The notes: a model not told the origin generated them from the sequence alone. Counted from the first letter of the stretch, positions 46,022 through 55,874 are shown. The stretch is DNA of 64,000 nt from Burkholderia cenocepacia (GCF_900446215.1 NZ_UAQZ01000015.1:1-64000); one strand, 5' to 3'. A program made the numbers and translations.

Positions 46022-47170
46022 ATGAAAATCACCCGCCTCGAAACTTTCGTCGTTCCGCCCCGCTGGCTGTTCCTCAAGATCGAAACCGACGAGGGCATCA
46101 TCGGCTGGGGCGAGCCGGTCGTCGAAGGCCGCGCGCACACCGTCGAGGCCGCCGTGCAGGAACTGGCCGACTACCTCGTCGGCCGCGACCCGCTGTTGAT
46201 CGAGGATCACTGGCAGGTGATGTACCGCGCGGGCTTCTACCGCGGCGGCCCGATCATGATGAGCGCGATCGCGGGCGTCGACCAGGCGCTGTGGGACATC
46301 AAGGGCAAGCATCACGGCGTGCCCGTGCACGCGCTGCTGGGCGGCCAGGTACGCGACCGCATCAAGGTGTATTCGTGGATCGGCGGCGACCGCCCGAGCG
46401 ACGTCGCGAACAATGCGCGCGCGGTCGTCGAGCGCGGCTTCAAGGCCGTGAAGATGAACGGCTCCGAAGAGCTGCAGATCGTCGACACCTACGACAAGGT
46501 CGAGCAGGTGATCGCGAACGTCGCGGCAGTGCGCGACGCGGTCGGCCCGCACGTCGGGATCGGCGTCGACTTCCACGGCCGCGTGCACAAGCCGATGGCG
46601 AAGGTGCTCGCGAAGGAACTCGACCCGTACAAGCTGATGTTCATCGAGGAGCCGGTGCTGTCGGAGAACGCCGAAGCGCTGCGCGACATCGTCAACCAGA
46701 CCAACACGCCGATCGCGCTCGGCGAACGGCTGTACTCGCGCTGGGACTTCAAGCACATCCTCGCGGGCGGCTACGTCGACATCATCCAGCCGGACGCGTC
46801 GCACGCGGGCGGCATCACCGAGTGCCGCAAGATCGCGACGCTCGCGGAAAGCTACGACGTCGCGCTCGCGCTGCACTGCCCGCTCGGGCCGATCGCGCTC
46901 GCCGCGTGCCTGCAGCTCGACGCGGTCAGCTACAACGCATTCATCCAGGAACAGAGCCTCGGCATCCACTACAACCAGGGCAACGACCTGCTCGACTACC
47001 TGCGCAACCCCGAAGTGTTCCGCTACGAGGACGGCTTCGTCGCGATCCCGCAGGGCCCGGGGCTCGGCATCGACGTGAACGAGGAGAAGGTGCGCGAGAT
47101 GGCGAAGACCGGCCATCGCTGGCGCAACCCGGTGTGGCGCCACGCGGACGGCAGCGTCGCCGAATGGTGA
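46022..47170 (+). CDS. dgoD: DgoD, D-galactonate dehydratase
   Basis: A 382-residue mandelate-racemase-family enolase making 2-keto-3-deoxy-galactonate. MKITRLETFVVPPRWLFLKIETDEG and VEGRAHTVEAAVQELADYLVG match E. coli DgoD, which is also 382 residues. Metal ligands are Asp in VDFHGRVH, Glu in FIEEPV and Glu in ALGERL; His in HAGGITE is catalytic. No dgoK, dgoA or transporter gene follows; the rest of the pathway is elsewhere. Confidence 0.94.
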   Translation: MKITRLETFVVPPRWLFLKIETDEGIIGWGEPVVEGRAHTVEAAVQELADYLVGRDPLLIEDHWQVMYRAGFYRGGPIMMSAIAGVDQALWDIKGKHHGVPVHALLGGQVRDRIKVYSWIGGDRPSDVANNARAVVERGFKAVKMNGSEELQIVDTYDKVEQVIANVAAVRDAVGPHVGIGVDFHGRVHKPMAKVLAKELDPYKLMFIEEPVLSENAEALRDIVNQTNTPIALGERLYSRWDFKHILAGGYVDIIQPDASHAGGITECRKIATLAESYDVALALHCPLGPIALAACLQLDAVSYNAFIQEQSLGIHYNQGNDLLDYLRNPEVFRYEDGFVAIPQGPGLGIDVNEEKVREMAKTGHRWRNPVWRHADGSVAEW

Positions 47171-47195
47171 TGAACGCGTGAGATGACGAAGCCGG

Positions 47196-47255
47196 GTGGC
47201 GCGGCACGCGCGCCGCGCCACACGTTCGACACGGCCGCCCCGACCAGGCGGCCGT
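47196..47255 (+). terminator. Two hairpins between dgoD and copD
   Basis: Stems 47196-47205/47212-47221 and 47231-47239/47247-47255, the second followed by TTCTT. The dgoD stop is at 47170 and copD ends at 47335 on the other strand. Probably the dgoD terminator; no long T-run, so moderate confidence. Confidence 0.5.
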
Positions 47256-47334
47256 TCTTGCATCCGCGCCACGCCCGCCGCGCGCCGGCATCTCGCGTCG
47301 GGCCGCGCCGTTCGGTCGTCAGCCCGTTCGGTCG

Positions 47335-48267
47335 TCAGCCGAGCGCCGCGAACCCCGGCACGCTGAACGACAGCACGGCCGCCGCGACGAACACGCCGAT
47401 CATCGTCATCCCTTCGAGATGCAGGATGTTGCGGAACGTGTGCGCGTCCTCGGTCGACGCGGTGCGGCGCAGACGCGGCAGCGCCGAGAAGCGGTTGAGC
47501 CCGCCGAGCACCAGCGCGAGCGCGACGAGCAGCAGCTTCAGCAGCAACACGCGTCCCCACGTGCTGCCGTCGAGCGGCGCGAGCGAGCCGCCGAGCCCGC
47601 GGATCGCGTTGAGCACGCCCGTCCCGAGCACGAAGACCACCGCGACGATCGACGTGCGCGACAGGTGCTGGCCGATGCGGATCAGCGCGCCGCGCGCGAC
47701 CGACGACCCGAGCGCCGGCAGCACCGCGAGCCCGCCCGCGAGCACGAGGCCGCCCCAGACGGCGGTGGCCAACAGGTGCAGCGTCTGCACGCCGACCGCC
47801 GCGGACAGCACGCCGCTGTCGGCCGCATGCCCGAGCGACGCCTTGCCGGCCGCGACCACGATCACCGCGAGCCACAGCACCGCATGCGCGAGCGGGCCAT
47901 CCGGCTTCGCGAGCGCGACGATCGCGAGCACCACCGCGCCGGCGAACGCGACGCTCCACGCGAAGCCCGTGTGCGTCTGCATCAGCATGACGGGGATCGC
48001 GGCGAACGCGCCGCCGAGCCCCGCGCCGCTCATCGTCGCGGCCTCGTAGACGAGCCAGCCGAGATCGGCGAGCACCAGCGCCAGCGCCGCCGCGACCAGC
48101 GAATGTTGCGCGCGCAGCCATGCGGGGTGCGACGGCGCGACGACCGGCCGCGCGCCGTCCTTGCCGAGCCACGCCTTGAGCAGCGCCGAGCCGACCGCCA
48201 TCGCGAACGCCGCATCCATCAGCGCCGCGAGCGCGACCTGGCCGATCCACAAGCTGTCGAACTTCAT
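47335..48267 (-). CDS. copD: CopD-family copper transport membrane protein
   Basis: A 310-residue inner-membrane protein with about eight helices. MKFDSLWIGQVALAALMDAAFA, LMQTHTGFAWS, the His in LHLLATAVWGGLVLAG and RRTASTEDAHTFRNILHLEGM are typical of CopD (PF05425), which helps copper enter the cytoplasm. No copC is next to it in this window. ATG 48267 follows weak GGGAG. Confidence 0.88.
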   Translation of the reverse strand: MKFDSLWIGQVALAALMDAAFAMAVGSALLKAWLGKDGARPVVAPSHPAWLRAQHSLVAAALALVLADLGWLVYEAATMSGAGLGGAFAAIPVMLMQTHTGFAWSVAFAGAVVLAIVALAKPDGPLAHAVLWLAVIVVAAGKASLGHAADSGVLSAAVGVQTLHLLATAVWGGLVLAGGLAVLPALGSSVARGALIRIGQHLSRTSIVAVVFVLGTGVLNAIRGLGGSLAPLDGSTWGRVLLLKLLLVALALVLGGLNRFSALPRLRRTASTEDAHTFRNILHLEGMTMIGVFVAAAVLSFSVPGFAALG

Positions 48268-48642
48268 CGCGCGCACCCTCCCGCAAGCGGCAGGCCGGCA
48301 ATGCGGCGGCAACGGGACGGACAGCGTGAGGCAGGCAACGGCACGGTAAAAAACGTCATCGATGAATCCGGAAACGGGAGAAATGACTGGACCTGCGGCG
48401 CAGGCGCCGCGCGACCCGCGAGTGTACGGTCTTCGATGGTGAAAACGCACGCCGGTTCACACGGCCCCACCGCAATGCGCGTCAAATTGTCGCAAGTCGC
48501 AAACAGACAGGAACCGATGTCCTTTCGTCAAATAGCCGTCATTACCCATCGATGATAGAATGCCGCGTCGCAGCAGCCCGGCTGTCCTGCCGTCCATGCG
48601 CCGAGCCGATCGTAGCCCGGACAAGGTCCCCGACGAATAAAC
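48268..48642. other. Divergent intergenic region
   Basis: A 375-base gap between copD and a cytochrome gene on opposite strands. It should hold both promoters; I see no clear boxes, hairpins or small genes. Confidence 0.5.
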
Positions 48643-49407
48643 ATGGAGTCTCGTGTGTCTTCAAGACGCCTCTTCCGTCCGCTGCTCGCCGTTCTGATGA
48701 TCGGCGGCGCGGGCCTTATGAGCGCTGCCCAAGCGCAGACCAAGCCCACGGAGCAAGCGCACGCCCAGCAGGCGCCGCTCAAGGCACCCGATACCATGGC
48801 CGAGCGCGTGCGCGGCTGTACCGCATGCCACGGCGTCCACGGCCAGGGCACGGACAACGACTATTTCCCGCGTCTTGCCGGCAAGCCGGCCGAGTACCTG
48901 TACAACCAGCTCGTCAACTTCCGTGACGGCCGGCGCAAGTACCCGCCGATGAACTACCTGCTGACGTACCTGAGCGACGACTACCTGCGCGAAATCGCCG
49001 AGCATTTCTCGGCCGAACGTCCGCCGTACCCGACGCCGGCGAAGCCGACGCTGCCGGCCGCGACGCTCGCACGCGGCAAGCAGCTCGTCACGCAGGGCGA
49101 CCCGTCCCGCAAGCTGCCGGCTTGCGTAGCCTGCCACGGCGCTGGGCTGACCGGCATGCAGCCGGCGATCCCGGGCCTCGTCGGCCTGCACGCCGATTAC
49201 CTGAGCGCGCAGCTCGGCGCATGGCGCTCGGGCAACCGCCACGCGAAGGCACCCGATTGCATGCACGACATCGCCGCGAAGCTTTCCGACGAAGACGTGA
49301 CGGCCGTGACCGCATGGCTCGCCGCGCAACCGGCGCCCGCCAACCCCGTGCCGGCCCCGGCGCGTTCGATGAAGACTCCGCTCGCCTGCGGCAGCGAACC
49401 GCAATAA
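48643..49407 (+). CDS. Diheme cytochrome c (c4 type)
   Basis: A 254-residue periplasmic cytochrome with signal peptide (about 1-31, ends AAQAQ) and two heme sites, CTACH and CVACH, each followed by a distal Met region (PPMNYLL and TGMQPAI). It resembles cytochrome c4, an electron carrier to terminal oxidases. Followed 19 bases later by a triheme cytochrome gene, hence an operon. Confidence 0.88.
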   Translation: MESRVSSRRLFRPLLAVLMIGGAGLMSAAQAQTKPTEQAHAQQAPLKAPDTMAERVRGCTACHGVHGQGTDNDYFPRLAGKPAEYLYNQLVNFRDGRRKYPPMNYLLTYLSDDYLREIAEHFSAERPPYPTPAKPTLPAATLARGKQLVTQGDPSRKLPACVACHGAGLTGMQPAIPGLVGLHADYLSAQLGAWRSGNRHAKAPDCMHDIAAKLSDEDVTAVTAWLAAQPAPANPVPAPARSMKTPLACGSEPQ

Positions 49408-49426
49408 GGCAAGGGAGACAGACACA

Positions 49427-50725
49427 ATGAAACGCAAGTCCCTGTTTGCACTCTCGGCCGTCGCGATCGTCGCGGCTGCCGCCCTCGTGCCGGTCCTGTG
49501 GCCGGGCAACGACACGCTGCACGGCGCTGCCGCCGTCGCCGCCACGCCGGCCGACCAGGCCGCGCTGATCAAGAAGGGCGAATACCTCGCGCGCGTCGGC
49601 GACTGTATCGCGTGCCACACCGTGCGCGGCGGCAAGTCGTTCGCGGGCGGCCTGCCGATGGCGACGCCGTTCGGCACGATGTACACGCCGAACATCACGC
49701 CGGACGACCAGAACGGTATCGGCAAGTGGACGTCGGACGACTTCTACCGCGCGATGCACACGGGCCGCTCGAAGGACGGCAGCCTGCTGTACCCGGGCTT
49801 CCCGTTCGCGAGCTACACGAAGGTCACGCGCGCCGATTCGGACGCGATCTACGCGTACCTGCGTTCGGTCCCGCCGGTGTCGGTGCCGAGCCGTCCGCAC
49901 GAACTGAAGTTCCCGTTCAACAACCGCAACCTGCTGATCGGCTGGCGCACGCTGTTCTTCAAAGAAGGCGAATACAAGCCGGACCCGACGAAGTCGGTCG
50001 AATGGAACCGCGGCGCGTATCTCGTCGAAGGCCTCGGCCATTGCTCGATGTGCCACACGTCGATCAACATGATGGGCGGCCCGGTGAGCTCGTCGGCGTT
50101 CGCCGGCGGCCTGATCCCGCTGCAGAACTGGTATGCGCCGTCGCTGACGAACGACAAGGAACTCGGCCTCGGCGACTGGCACGTGCAGGAGCTGTCCGAC
50201 CTGCTGCAGGCCGGCGTGTCGCAGAAGGGTGCGGTATTCGGCCCGATGGCGGACGTGGTCCACAACAGCCTGCAGTACATGACCGACGAAGATACGCGCG
50301 CGATGTCGACGTACCTGAAGTCGATCCCGCAGAAGGCTGAAGCGCCGAAGAACATGCAGTACGAGCCGTCGAAGCAGTTCGGCAACGCGCTGTTCGACCA
50401 GGGCAAGAAGATCTACGCGGACAACTGCGCGACCTGCCACGCCGAAACCGGCGCCGGCAAGCCGCCGGCCTATCCGCCGCTCGCGGGCAACCACTCGATC
50501 ATGATGGAATCGGCCGTCAACCCGATCCGCATGGTGCTGAATGGCGGCTATCCGCCGAGCACGTTCAAGAATCCGCGTCCGTACGGGATGCCGCCGTTCG
50601 CACAGTCGCTGTCGAACCAGGAAGTCGCGGCGGTCGTCACGTATATCCGGATGTCTTGGGGTAACAACGGTACGCCGATCTCGCCGCAACAGGTGAGCGA
50701 CCTGCGTTCCGCGCCGCTCGACTAA
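49427..50725 (+). CDS. Membrane-associated triheme cytochrome c (dehydrogenase subunit type)
   Basis: A 432-residue protein with signal peptide or anchor (1-25) and three heme motifs, CIACH, CSMCH and CATCH. It matches the cytochrome c subunit (AdhB-like) of membrane alcohol, gluconate or sorbitol dehydrogenases, passing electrons to ubiquinone. No flavin or quinoprotein subunit lies beside it. The dehydrogenase is elsewhere or another donor is used. Confidence 0.88.
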   Translation: MKRKSLFALSAVAIVAAAALVPVLWPGNDTLHGAAAVAATPADQAALIKKGEYLARVGDCIACHTVRGGKSFAGGLPMATPFGTMYTPNITPDDQNGIGKWTSDDFYRAMHTGRSKDGSLLYPGFPFASYTKVTRADSDAIYAYLRSVPPVSVPSRPHELKFPFNNRNLLIGWRTLFFKEGEYKPDPTKSVEWNRGAYLVEGLGHCSMCHTSINMMGGPVSSSAFAGGLIPLQNWYAPSLTNDKELGLGDWHVQELSDLLQAGVSQKGAVFGPMADVVHNSLQYMTDEDTRAMSTYLKSIPQKAEAPKNMQYEPSKQFGNALFDQGKKIYADNCATCHAETGAGKPPAYPPLAGNHSIMMESAVNPIRMVLNGGYPPSTFKNPRPYGMPPFAQSLSNQEVAAVVTYIRMSWGNNGTPISPQQVSDLRSAPLD

Positions 50726-50743
50726 GAAGCGGCTCACACAAAC

Positions 50744-50781
50744 GGGGCGCGGCTGCGGGAAACCGCGGCCGCGCCCTTTTG
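50744..50781 (+). terminator. Terminator after the cytochrome operon
   Basis: A GC-rich 14-bp stem with one mismatch (50745-50758 with 50763-50776), GAAA loop and T4G T5 tail. Confidence 0.85.
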
Positions 50782-50862
50782 CTTTTTGGCTGTTTTGCGA
50801 TGCAGGTTTGCCGCGCGGGCCGCGCGACGCATCGCCGATCATAAAACTCAAGAGTGGTATCT

Positions 50863-52296
50863 ATGTCTTTCGAATCTCTCGGCCTGGCCGAACCGCTGGT
50901 CAAGGCGGTCAACGAGCTCGGCTACACGTCGCCGACCCCGATCCAGCAGCAGGCGATCCCGGCCGTCCTCGGCGGCGGCGACCTGCTCGCCGGCGCACAG
51001 ACCGGCACCGGCAAGACCGCCGGCTTCACGCTGCCGATCCTGCAACGCCTGCACACGTTCTACGCCGAGCACCGTGGCGCGAAGCGCGCGGTGCGCGCGC
51101 TGATCCTCACGCCGACGCGCGAACTCGCCGCCCAGGTCGAGGAAAGCGTCCGTGCGTACAGCAAGTACCTGAAGCTGCGCTCGACCGTGATGTTCGGCGG
51201 CGTCAGCATCAATCCGCAGATCGATGCGCTCAAGCGCGGCGTCGACATCGTCGTCGCGACGCCAGGCCGCCTGCTCGATCACATGCAGCAGAAGACCATC
51301 GACCTGTCGGATCTCGACATCCTCGTGCTCGACGAAGCCGACCGGATGCTCGACATGGGCTTCATCCACGACATCAAGCGCGTGCTCGCGAAGCTGCCGC
51401 CGCAGCGTCAGAACCTGCTGTTCTCGGCCACCTTCTCCGATGAAATCAAGGCGCTCGCCGACAGCCTGCTCGACTCGCCCGCCCTGATCGAAGTCGCGCG
51501 CCGCAACACGACCGCCGAGAGCGTCGCGCAGAAGATCCACCCGGTCGATCGCGACCGCAAGCGCGAGCTGCTCACGCACCTGATCCGCGAACACAACTGG
51601 TTCCAGGTGCTCGTGTTCACGCGCACCAAGCACGGCGCGAACCGGCTTGCCGAGCAGCTGACGAAGGACGGCATCAGCGCGATGGCGATCCACGGCAACA
51701 AGAGCCAGTCGGCCCGCACGCGCGCGCTGGCCGAGTTCAAGAACAGCACGCTGCAGGTGCTCGTCGCGACCGATATCGCCGCGCGCGGGATCGACATCGA
51801 CCAGTTGCCGCACGTCGTCAACTTCGACCTGCCGAACGTGCCCGAGGATTACGTGCACCGGATCGGCCGCACGGGCCGCGCGGGGGCGACCGGCGAAGCC
51901 GTGTCGCTCGTGTGCGTCGACGAGAAGCAGTTGCTGCGCGACATCGAGCGGCTGATCAAGCGCGAGATCCCGCAGGAAGTGATCGCGGGCTTCGAACCCG
52001 ATCCGAACGCGAAGCCGGAGCCGATCCAGCAGCGCCGCGGGCAGCAGCAACCGCGTGGCGGTGGCGGCGGCGGCAATCGCCAGCCGCGCGCCGGCGGCTC
52101 AGGCCAGCCGGCCGCGAAACGCGACGGCCACGCGCAACCGAAGGCCGCGAAGCCGCGCACGCAAGGCGGTGCCGGCGCCGGTGGTAACGGCGGCGGACGT
52201 CCGGCGGGCGGCGGCAACGGCGCCCGCCCGGCGAACGGCAACGCCGCGCACGCGAACCGCAACCGTTCGTCGCGCAGCGGCCAGCGCGGTCACTGA
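50863..52296 (+). CDS. rhlE: RhlE-type DEAD-box RNA helicase
   Basis: A 477-residue ATP-dependent RNA helicase. Motifs are Q (TPIQQQAIPAV), I (AQTGTGKT), Ia (TPTREL), II (DEAD, LVLDEADRML), III (SAT), V (ATDIAARGID) and VI (HRIGRTGR). The C terminus (about 390-477) is a basic Gly/Arg/Asn-rich tail, as in RhlE from other bacteria, for RNA contact. Likely roles are RNA decay or ribosome assembly, and cold response. Overlaps the tail of the next gene by 7 bp. Confidence 0.92.
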   Translation: MSFESLGLAEPLVKAVNELGYTSPTPIQQQAIPAVLGGGDLLAGAQTGTGKTAGFTLPILQRLHTFYAEHRGAKRAVRALILTPTRELAAQVEESVRAYSKYLKLRSTVMFGGVSINPQIDALKRGVDIVVATPGRLLDHMQQKTIDLSDLDILVLDEADRMLDMGFIHDIKRVLAKLPPQRQNLLFSATFSDEIKALADSLLDSPALIEVARRNTTAESVAQKIHPVDRDRKRELLTHLIREHNWFQVLVFTRTKHGANRLAEQLTKDGISAMAIHGNKSQSARTRALAEFKNSTLQVLVATDIAARGIDIDQLPHVVNFDLPNVPEDYVHRIGRTGRAGATGEAVSLVCVDEKQLLRDIERLIKREIPQEVIAGFEPDPNAKPEPIQQRRGQQQPRGGGGGGNRQPRAGGSGQPAAKRDGHAQPKAAKPRTQGGAGAGGNGGGRPAGGGNGARPANGNAAHANRNRSSRSGQRGH

Positions 52297-52796
52297 AGCC
52301 GCGCGGCCGCGCGCCGCAGGTGCTCGACCTGGCGTTGCCAGCGTGCGAGCACCGCGGCGCGCTCCCCTTCGAGCGTGAACGTGACGCCTGTCGCGAGACG
52401 CGCATAGCCGACCCGCTGCGCATCGCCGTGCGCGATCGTCGCAGCGAATCCGGCCAGTCCGCCGAAGTCTCCTTCGAGCGGCGCCATCTCCAGTTGCGCC
52501 TGAAAGAACGCACCGTCCGCGACGAGCGTCAACGCGGCCGTGCGCCGCTGCGCGATCGCGCGCGCCGCCCGCGACTGCGGCCAGAGCGCGATCAGCAGCG
52601 TGCGCGCATCGCGTGCATAGATCTCGCCGACGCCGAGCAGCGTCGTGCGCAACTGGCCGTCGTCGGTCGCGACGATCAGCGATGCGGCCATGTCGGCATG
52701 ACGCTCGAGTGCGGTGCCGTCGAACCGCGACACGACGGTGGGCGGCCACGCGTCGAACGTCCATTGTTCGAGCGCGTGGCGATGGGTATCGGTCAT
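52290..52796 (-). CDS. Possible FMN-binding split-barrel (PNPOx-like) protein
   Basis: A 168-residue protein with the pattern of pyridoxamine-5'-phosphate-oxidase-like proteins: PPTVVSRFDGTALERHADMAASLIVATDDGQLRTTLLGVGEIYARD and QSRAARAIAQRRTAALTLVAD. This is a weak match by eye, with no clear FMN residues. Unknown role. Convergent with rhlE, sharing 7 bases. Confidence 0.6.
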   Translation of the reverse strand: MTDTHRHALEQWTFDAWPPTVVSRFDGTALERHADMAASLIVATDDGQLRTTLLGVGEIYARDARTLLIALWPQSRAARAIAQRRTAALTLVADGAFFQAQLEMAPLEGDFGGLAGFAATIAHGDAQRVGYARLATGVTFTLEGERAAVLARWQRQVEHLRRAAARLQ

Positions 52797-52866
52797 GATG
52801 GCGTGGCCCCGGTGCGGATCGGATGAGGATGCGCCAGCATACGCGCGACGGGCCGTGCCGCGGCGA

Positions 52867-53694
52867 TCAGCGCAGGAAAACGTGCCGCGTGATCTTCGTG
52901 AGTGGATAGTGGACGCCCGGCTGGATCTTCGCGGGCAGGTCGAGCGGCTTGAGCAGCATCTTCACGCACATGTCGGCCGACAGGTTGCGCCGGACGAGCG
53001 AATTGATGCGCGCGGCGCGCTCGCGGTTGTACTGGCTGTCGCCGACGCGATCCGGATAGCGGATCGCGAACACGTGGCGCAGCGCGATCTCGGAGTCCTC
53101 GTTCTTGATTTCCATCACGCGGCGCGCGAGGGCGCCGAGCACCGCGAGCCGGCCGTTGCCTTCGACCTGGTTGTACTTCTTGAAGAACTTGAAGAAGTGC
53201 TTGTAGTGACGCACTTCGTCCGTGCGGATGTTGTCGGTGATTTCCTTCAGCACCGGCTCGTCCGAGCATTCGTTGATCGCGCGATAGAGCGTGGCCGTGC
53301 CCGTCTCGACGACGCAGCGTGCGACCATTTCGAGCGCGCGGGTTTTTTCGAACGCCTCGACCGAGCAGGTCTTCGAATACTCGGCAAAGAAATTCGCGAA
53401 CGCGGTATCCCAGTCGAACTCGGGCCACACGTGCGCGATGTACGCCTTCAGCGCGCGGCCGTGCTGCAATTCTTCGTGCTCCCATGCATTGTTGAGCCAT
53501 GCGGAGACTTCCGGATCGTCATTGAAGAATTCGCTCAGATTGCTCGTATAGAGATCCGAGCCGCTCTCGATGAACGACGACGCGCACAGCAGCAGCAGCA
53601 GATCCTCGTTCGCGGCGGCACGCTGACGATCGATCCGGTTCAGGTCGATGTCCTCGATACGCCACGGCATCACATGCGTCGTTTTGGTGTCCAT
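52867..53694 (-). CDS. Ferritin-like diiron protein
   Basis: A 275-residue soluble four-helix diiron protein. Metal ligands look like Glu in SSFIESGSDLYTSN, WEHEELQHG (Glu, His), VVETGTATLYR and NIRTDEVRHYKH (Glu, His), the paired ExxH pattern of ferritin-like oxygenases. Conserved in Burkholderia with no proven function; ATG 53694 starts MDTKTTHVMPW. Possible oxygenase or desaturase-like enzyme. Confidence 0.8.
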   Translation of the reverse strand: MDTKTTHVMPWRIEDIDLNRIDRQRAAANEDLLLLLCASSFIESGSDLYTSNLSEFFNDDPEVSAWLNNAWEHEELQHGRALKAYIAHVWPEFDWDTAFANFFAEYSKTCSVEAFEKTRALEMVARCVVETGTATLYRAINECSDEPVLKEITDNIRTDEVRHYKHFFKFFKKYNQVEGNGRLAVLGALARRVMEIKNEDSEIALRHVFAIRYPDRVGDSQYNRERAARINSLVRRNLSADMCVKMLLKPLDLPAKIQPGVHYPLTKITRHVFLR

Positions 53695-54021
53695 GGTAGT
53701 GCGCTCCCAGTCGTCGCGCGGAGGCCGGCCCATGCCTGGGGCACAGGCGCCAGCCGATCCGCAGGCGGCGTTTTACTTGCGTTTATAGTGAATCGGTCCG
53801 GCCGAACCATCTTGGCATCTTAGCCGGACTTTGATGTTCGTGCTCCAGAGCACTGACCATACCCGACGAGCGCAGTTCCACGGCGCCTGTTGCCGTGCGT
53901 TAGATGAGTCCTTCAAACCGCTTGCGCGTGCTCGACGGCAGGCGCCGCGCCAAATGAAAACGGGCGGCCGTCGGGCCGCCCGTCATGCCGGGACACTGCC
54001 AAGCAGGCTGGAAGCGATCCG
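53695..54021. other. Intergenic, holds ggt terminator
   Basis: A 327-base gap between two minus-strand genes. It must contain the ferritin-like gene promoter. A strong hairpin (53960-53969/53974-53983) with a T4 run on the minus strand lies at the ggt end. Nothing else is seen. Confidence 0.6.
53956..53984 (-). terminator. Terminator after ggt
   Basis: A perfect 10-bp GC-rich stem (53960-53969 with 53974-53983) and a short T-run on the minus strand, 38 bases after the ggt stop. Confidence 0.7.
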
Positions 54022-55662
54022 TCAGAAACCGGCCGCCAGCCCGTCGCGCCGGCTGTCGCTCGCGGCCACGTAGCCGCGCTCCGGATCGTCGGGATCGAGG
54101 CGCCAGACGAACTGCCCCGATCCGAAATCCATGTAAGGATCGTCGATCGACTTGATCGTATGGCCGCGCGCGGCCAGCGCGTCGACCGTCGCGCGGTTCA
54201 TCGTCGCCTCGACGTCGAGCGTGAAGTCGCGGTTGACCTTCCAGCGCGGCGCGCAACACGCGGCCTGCGGTTGCTGGCCATAGCCGAGCATCCGCACGAT
54301 GGTCTGCAGGTGGCCTTGCGGCTGCATGTCGCCGCCCATCACGCCGAAGCTCATCACGGCCTCGGTGCGGCCATTGGCTTCCTCGGTGACGAACGCTGGG
54401 ATGATCGTGTGGAACGGCCGCTTGCCGCCCGCGACGACGTTCGGCGAAGCCGGGTCCATCGAGAAGCCGTGCCCGCGGTTCTGCAGCGCAATGCCCGTGC
54501 CGGGGACGACGAGCCCCGAACCGAAGCCCATGTAGTTCGACTGGATGAAGCTCACCATCATCCCGCGCTCGTCGGCCGCCGACAGGTAGATCGTGCCGCC
54601 CGAATGCGGACGGCCGGCGGCGAAGTGCGTCGCCCGCGCGCGATCGATCAGCTTCGCGCGTTCGGCGAGATACGCATCGTCGAGCATCTGTTCGGGCGTG
54701 ACCTCCATCGCGCGCGGATCGGCGACGTAGCGATAGACGTCCGCGAACGCGAGCTTCATCGCCTCGATCTGCAGATGCTGCGAATCGACCGAGTCGACCG
54801 GCCATTCGGTCACGCCCGCATGCTCGGCGATGCCGAGCGCGATCAGCGCGGCGATACCCTGCCCGTTCGGCGGAATCTCGTGAATCGTGTGGCGGCCGAA
54901 GCGCTTGCCGATCGGCTCGACCCATTCCGGCCGGTACGCGCGCAGGTCGGCTTCCGTCAGCGCGCCGCCGCCTTCGCGCGCGAACGCGGCGATACGCTCG
55001 GCGAGCGCCCCTTCGTAGAACGCACGGGCGCCGTCCTTCGCGAGCGTGCGCAGCGTCTGCGCATGACCGGGCAGGCACACGCGTTCGCCGACGAGCGGTG
55101 CGCGGCCGCGCGGCATGAAGGTGTCCGCGAAGCCCGGCAGGCCCTGCAGTTCGGGAACGGCCGCCGCCCACTTGTGCGCGACGATCGGCGGCACCGAATA
55201 GCCGCGCTCCGCGATCTCGATCGCCGGCTCGAGCAGGTCCGCGAACGGCAGCGAACCGAACTTCGCGTGCAGCGCTTCCCAGCCCGCGATCACGCCCGGC
55301 ACCGTGACGGTGTCCCAGCCGCGCGTCGGCTTGTTCGCGATGCCGTGCGCGTCCTCGCCGTGGCGCTTGCGAAAGTAGTCGACGTTCCAGGCGGCCGGCG
55401 CCACGCCCGATGCGTTCAGCCCGGACAGCCGCTCGCCGTCCCACACGAGCGCGAATGCATCGCCGCCGAGCCCGCACGACACGGGCTCGACGACCGTGAT
55501 CGCGGCGGCGGCGGCCAGCGCCGCGTCCACCGCGTTGCCGCCCTTCCACAGCATCCGCAACCCGGCCTGCGCGGCCAGCGGGTGCGACGTCGACACGACG
55601 TTGCGCGCGAACACCGGAATGCGGGTCGTCGGATACGGGTTGTGCCAGTTGAAGCCACTCAT
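54022..55662 (-). CDS. Gamma-glutamyltransferase family protein
   Basis: A 546-residue Ntn-hydrolase cleaving gamma-glutamyl bonds. The nucleophile Thr357 lies in HSGGTIYLSAADERG, the autocleavage site. RNVVSTSHPLAAQAGLRMLWKGGNAVDAALAAAAAITVVEP and SCGLGGDAFALVW are typical. No signal peptide is seen, so it is probably cytoplasmic and of the non-classical (bacterial SLR-like) group. It starts at MSGFNWHNPYPTTR. It is divergent from glpR. Confidence 0.9.
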   Translation of the reverse strand: MSGFNWHNPYPTTRIPVFARNVVSTSHPLAAQAGLRMLWKGGNAVDAALAAAAAITVVEPVSCGLGGDAFALVWDGERLSGLNASGVAPAAWNVDYFRKRHGEDAHGIANKPTRGWDTVTVPGVIAGWEALHAKFGSLPFADLLEPAIEIAERGYSVPPIVAHKWAAAVPELQGLPGFADTFMPRGRAPLVGERVCLPGHAQTLRTLAKDGARAFYEGALAERIAAFAREGGGALTEADLRAYRPEWVEPIGKRFGRHTIHEIPPNGQGIAALIALGIAEHAGVTEWPVDSVDSQHLQIEAMKLAFADVYRYVADPRAMEVTPEQMLDDAYLAERAKLIDRARATHFAAGRPHSGGTIYLSAADERGMMVSFIQSNYMGFGSGLVVPGTGIALQNRGHGFSMDPASPNVVAGGKRPFHTIIPAFVTEEANGRTEAVMSFGVMGGDMQPQGHLQTIVRMLGYGQQPQAACCAPRWKVNRDFTLDVEATMNRATVDALAARGHTIKSIDDPYMDFGSGQFVWRLDPDDPERGYVAASDSRRDGLAAGF

Positions 55663-55874
55663 CGATACCACCTCGTCGAAAGCTGAATGAACGTGCCCCG
55701 CGTGAACGGGCAATCCGCCATTGCAGCGCGATCCGCGCGATCGCACAAATTCATTTGTCAAATGAATCCATGCGTTTTCTACATGAATCGCGCGCGGCGA
55801 TGTTCCGCAGGCCGGCCGAACGCCGTTGCCGCCCTTACAATACCCGCTCCGTCTCACGACACGACCATCGAGCC

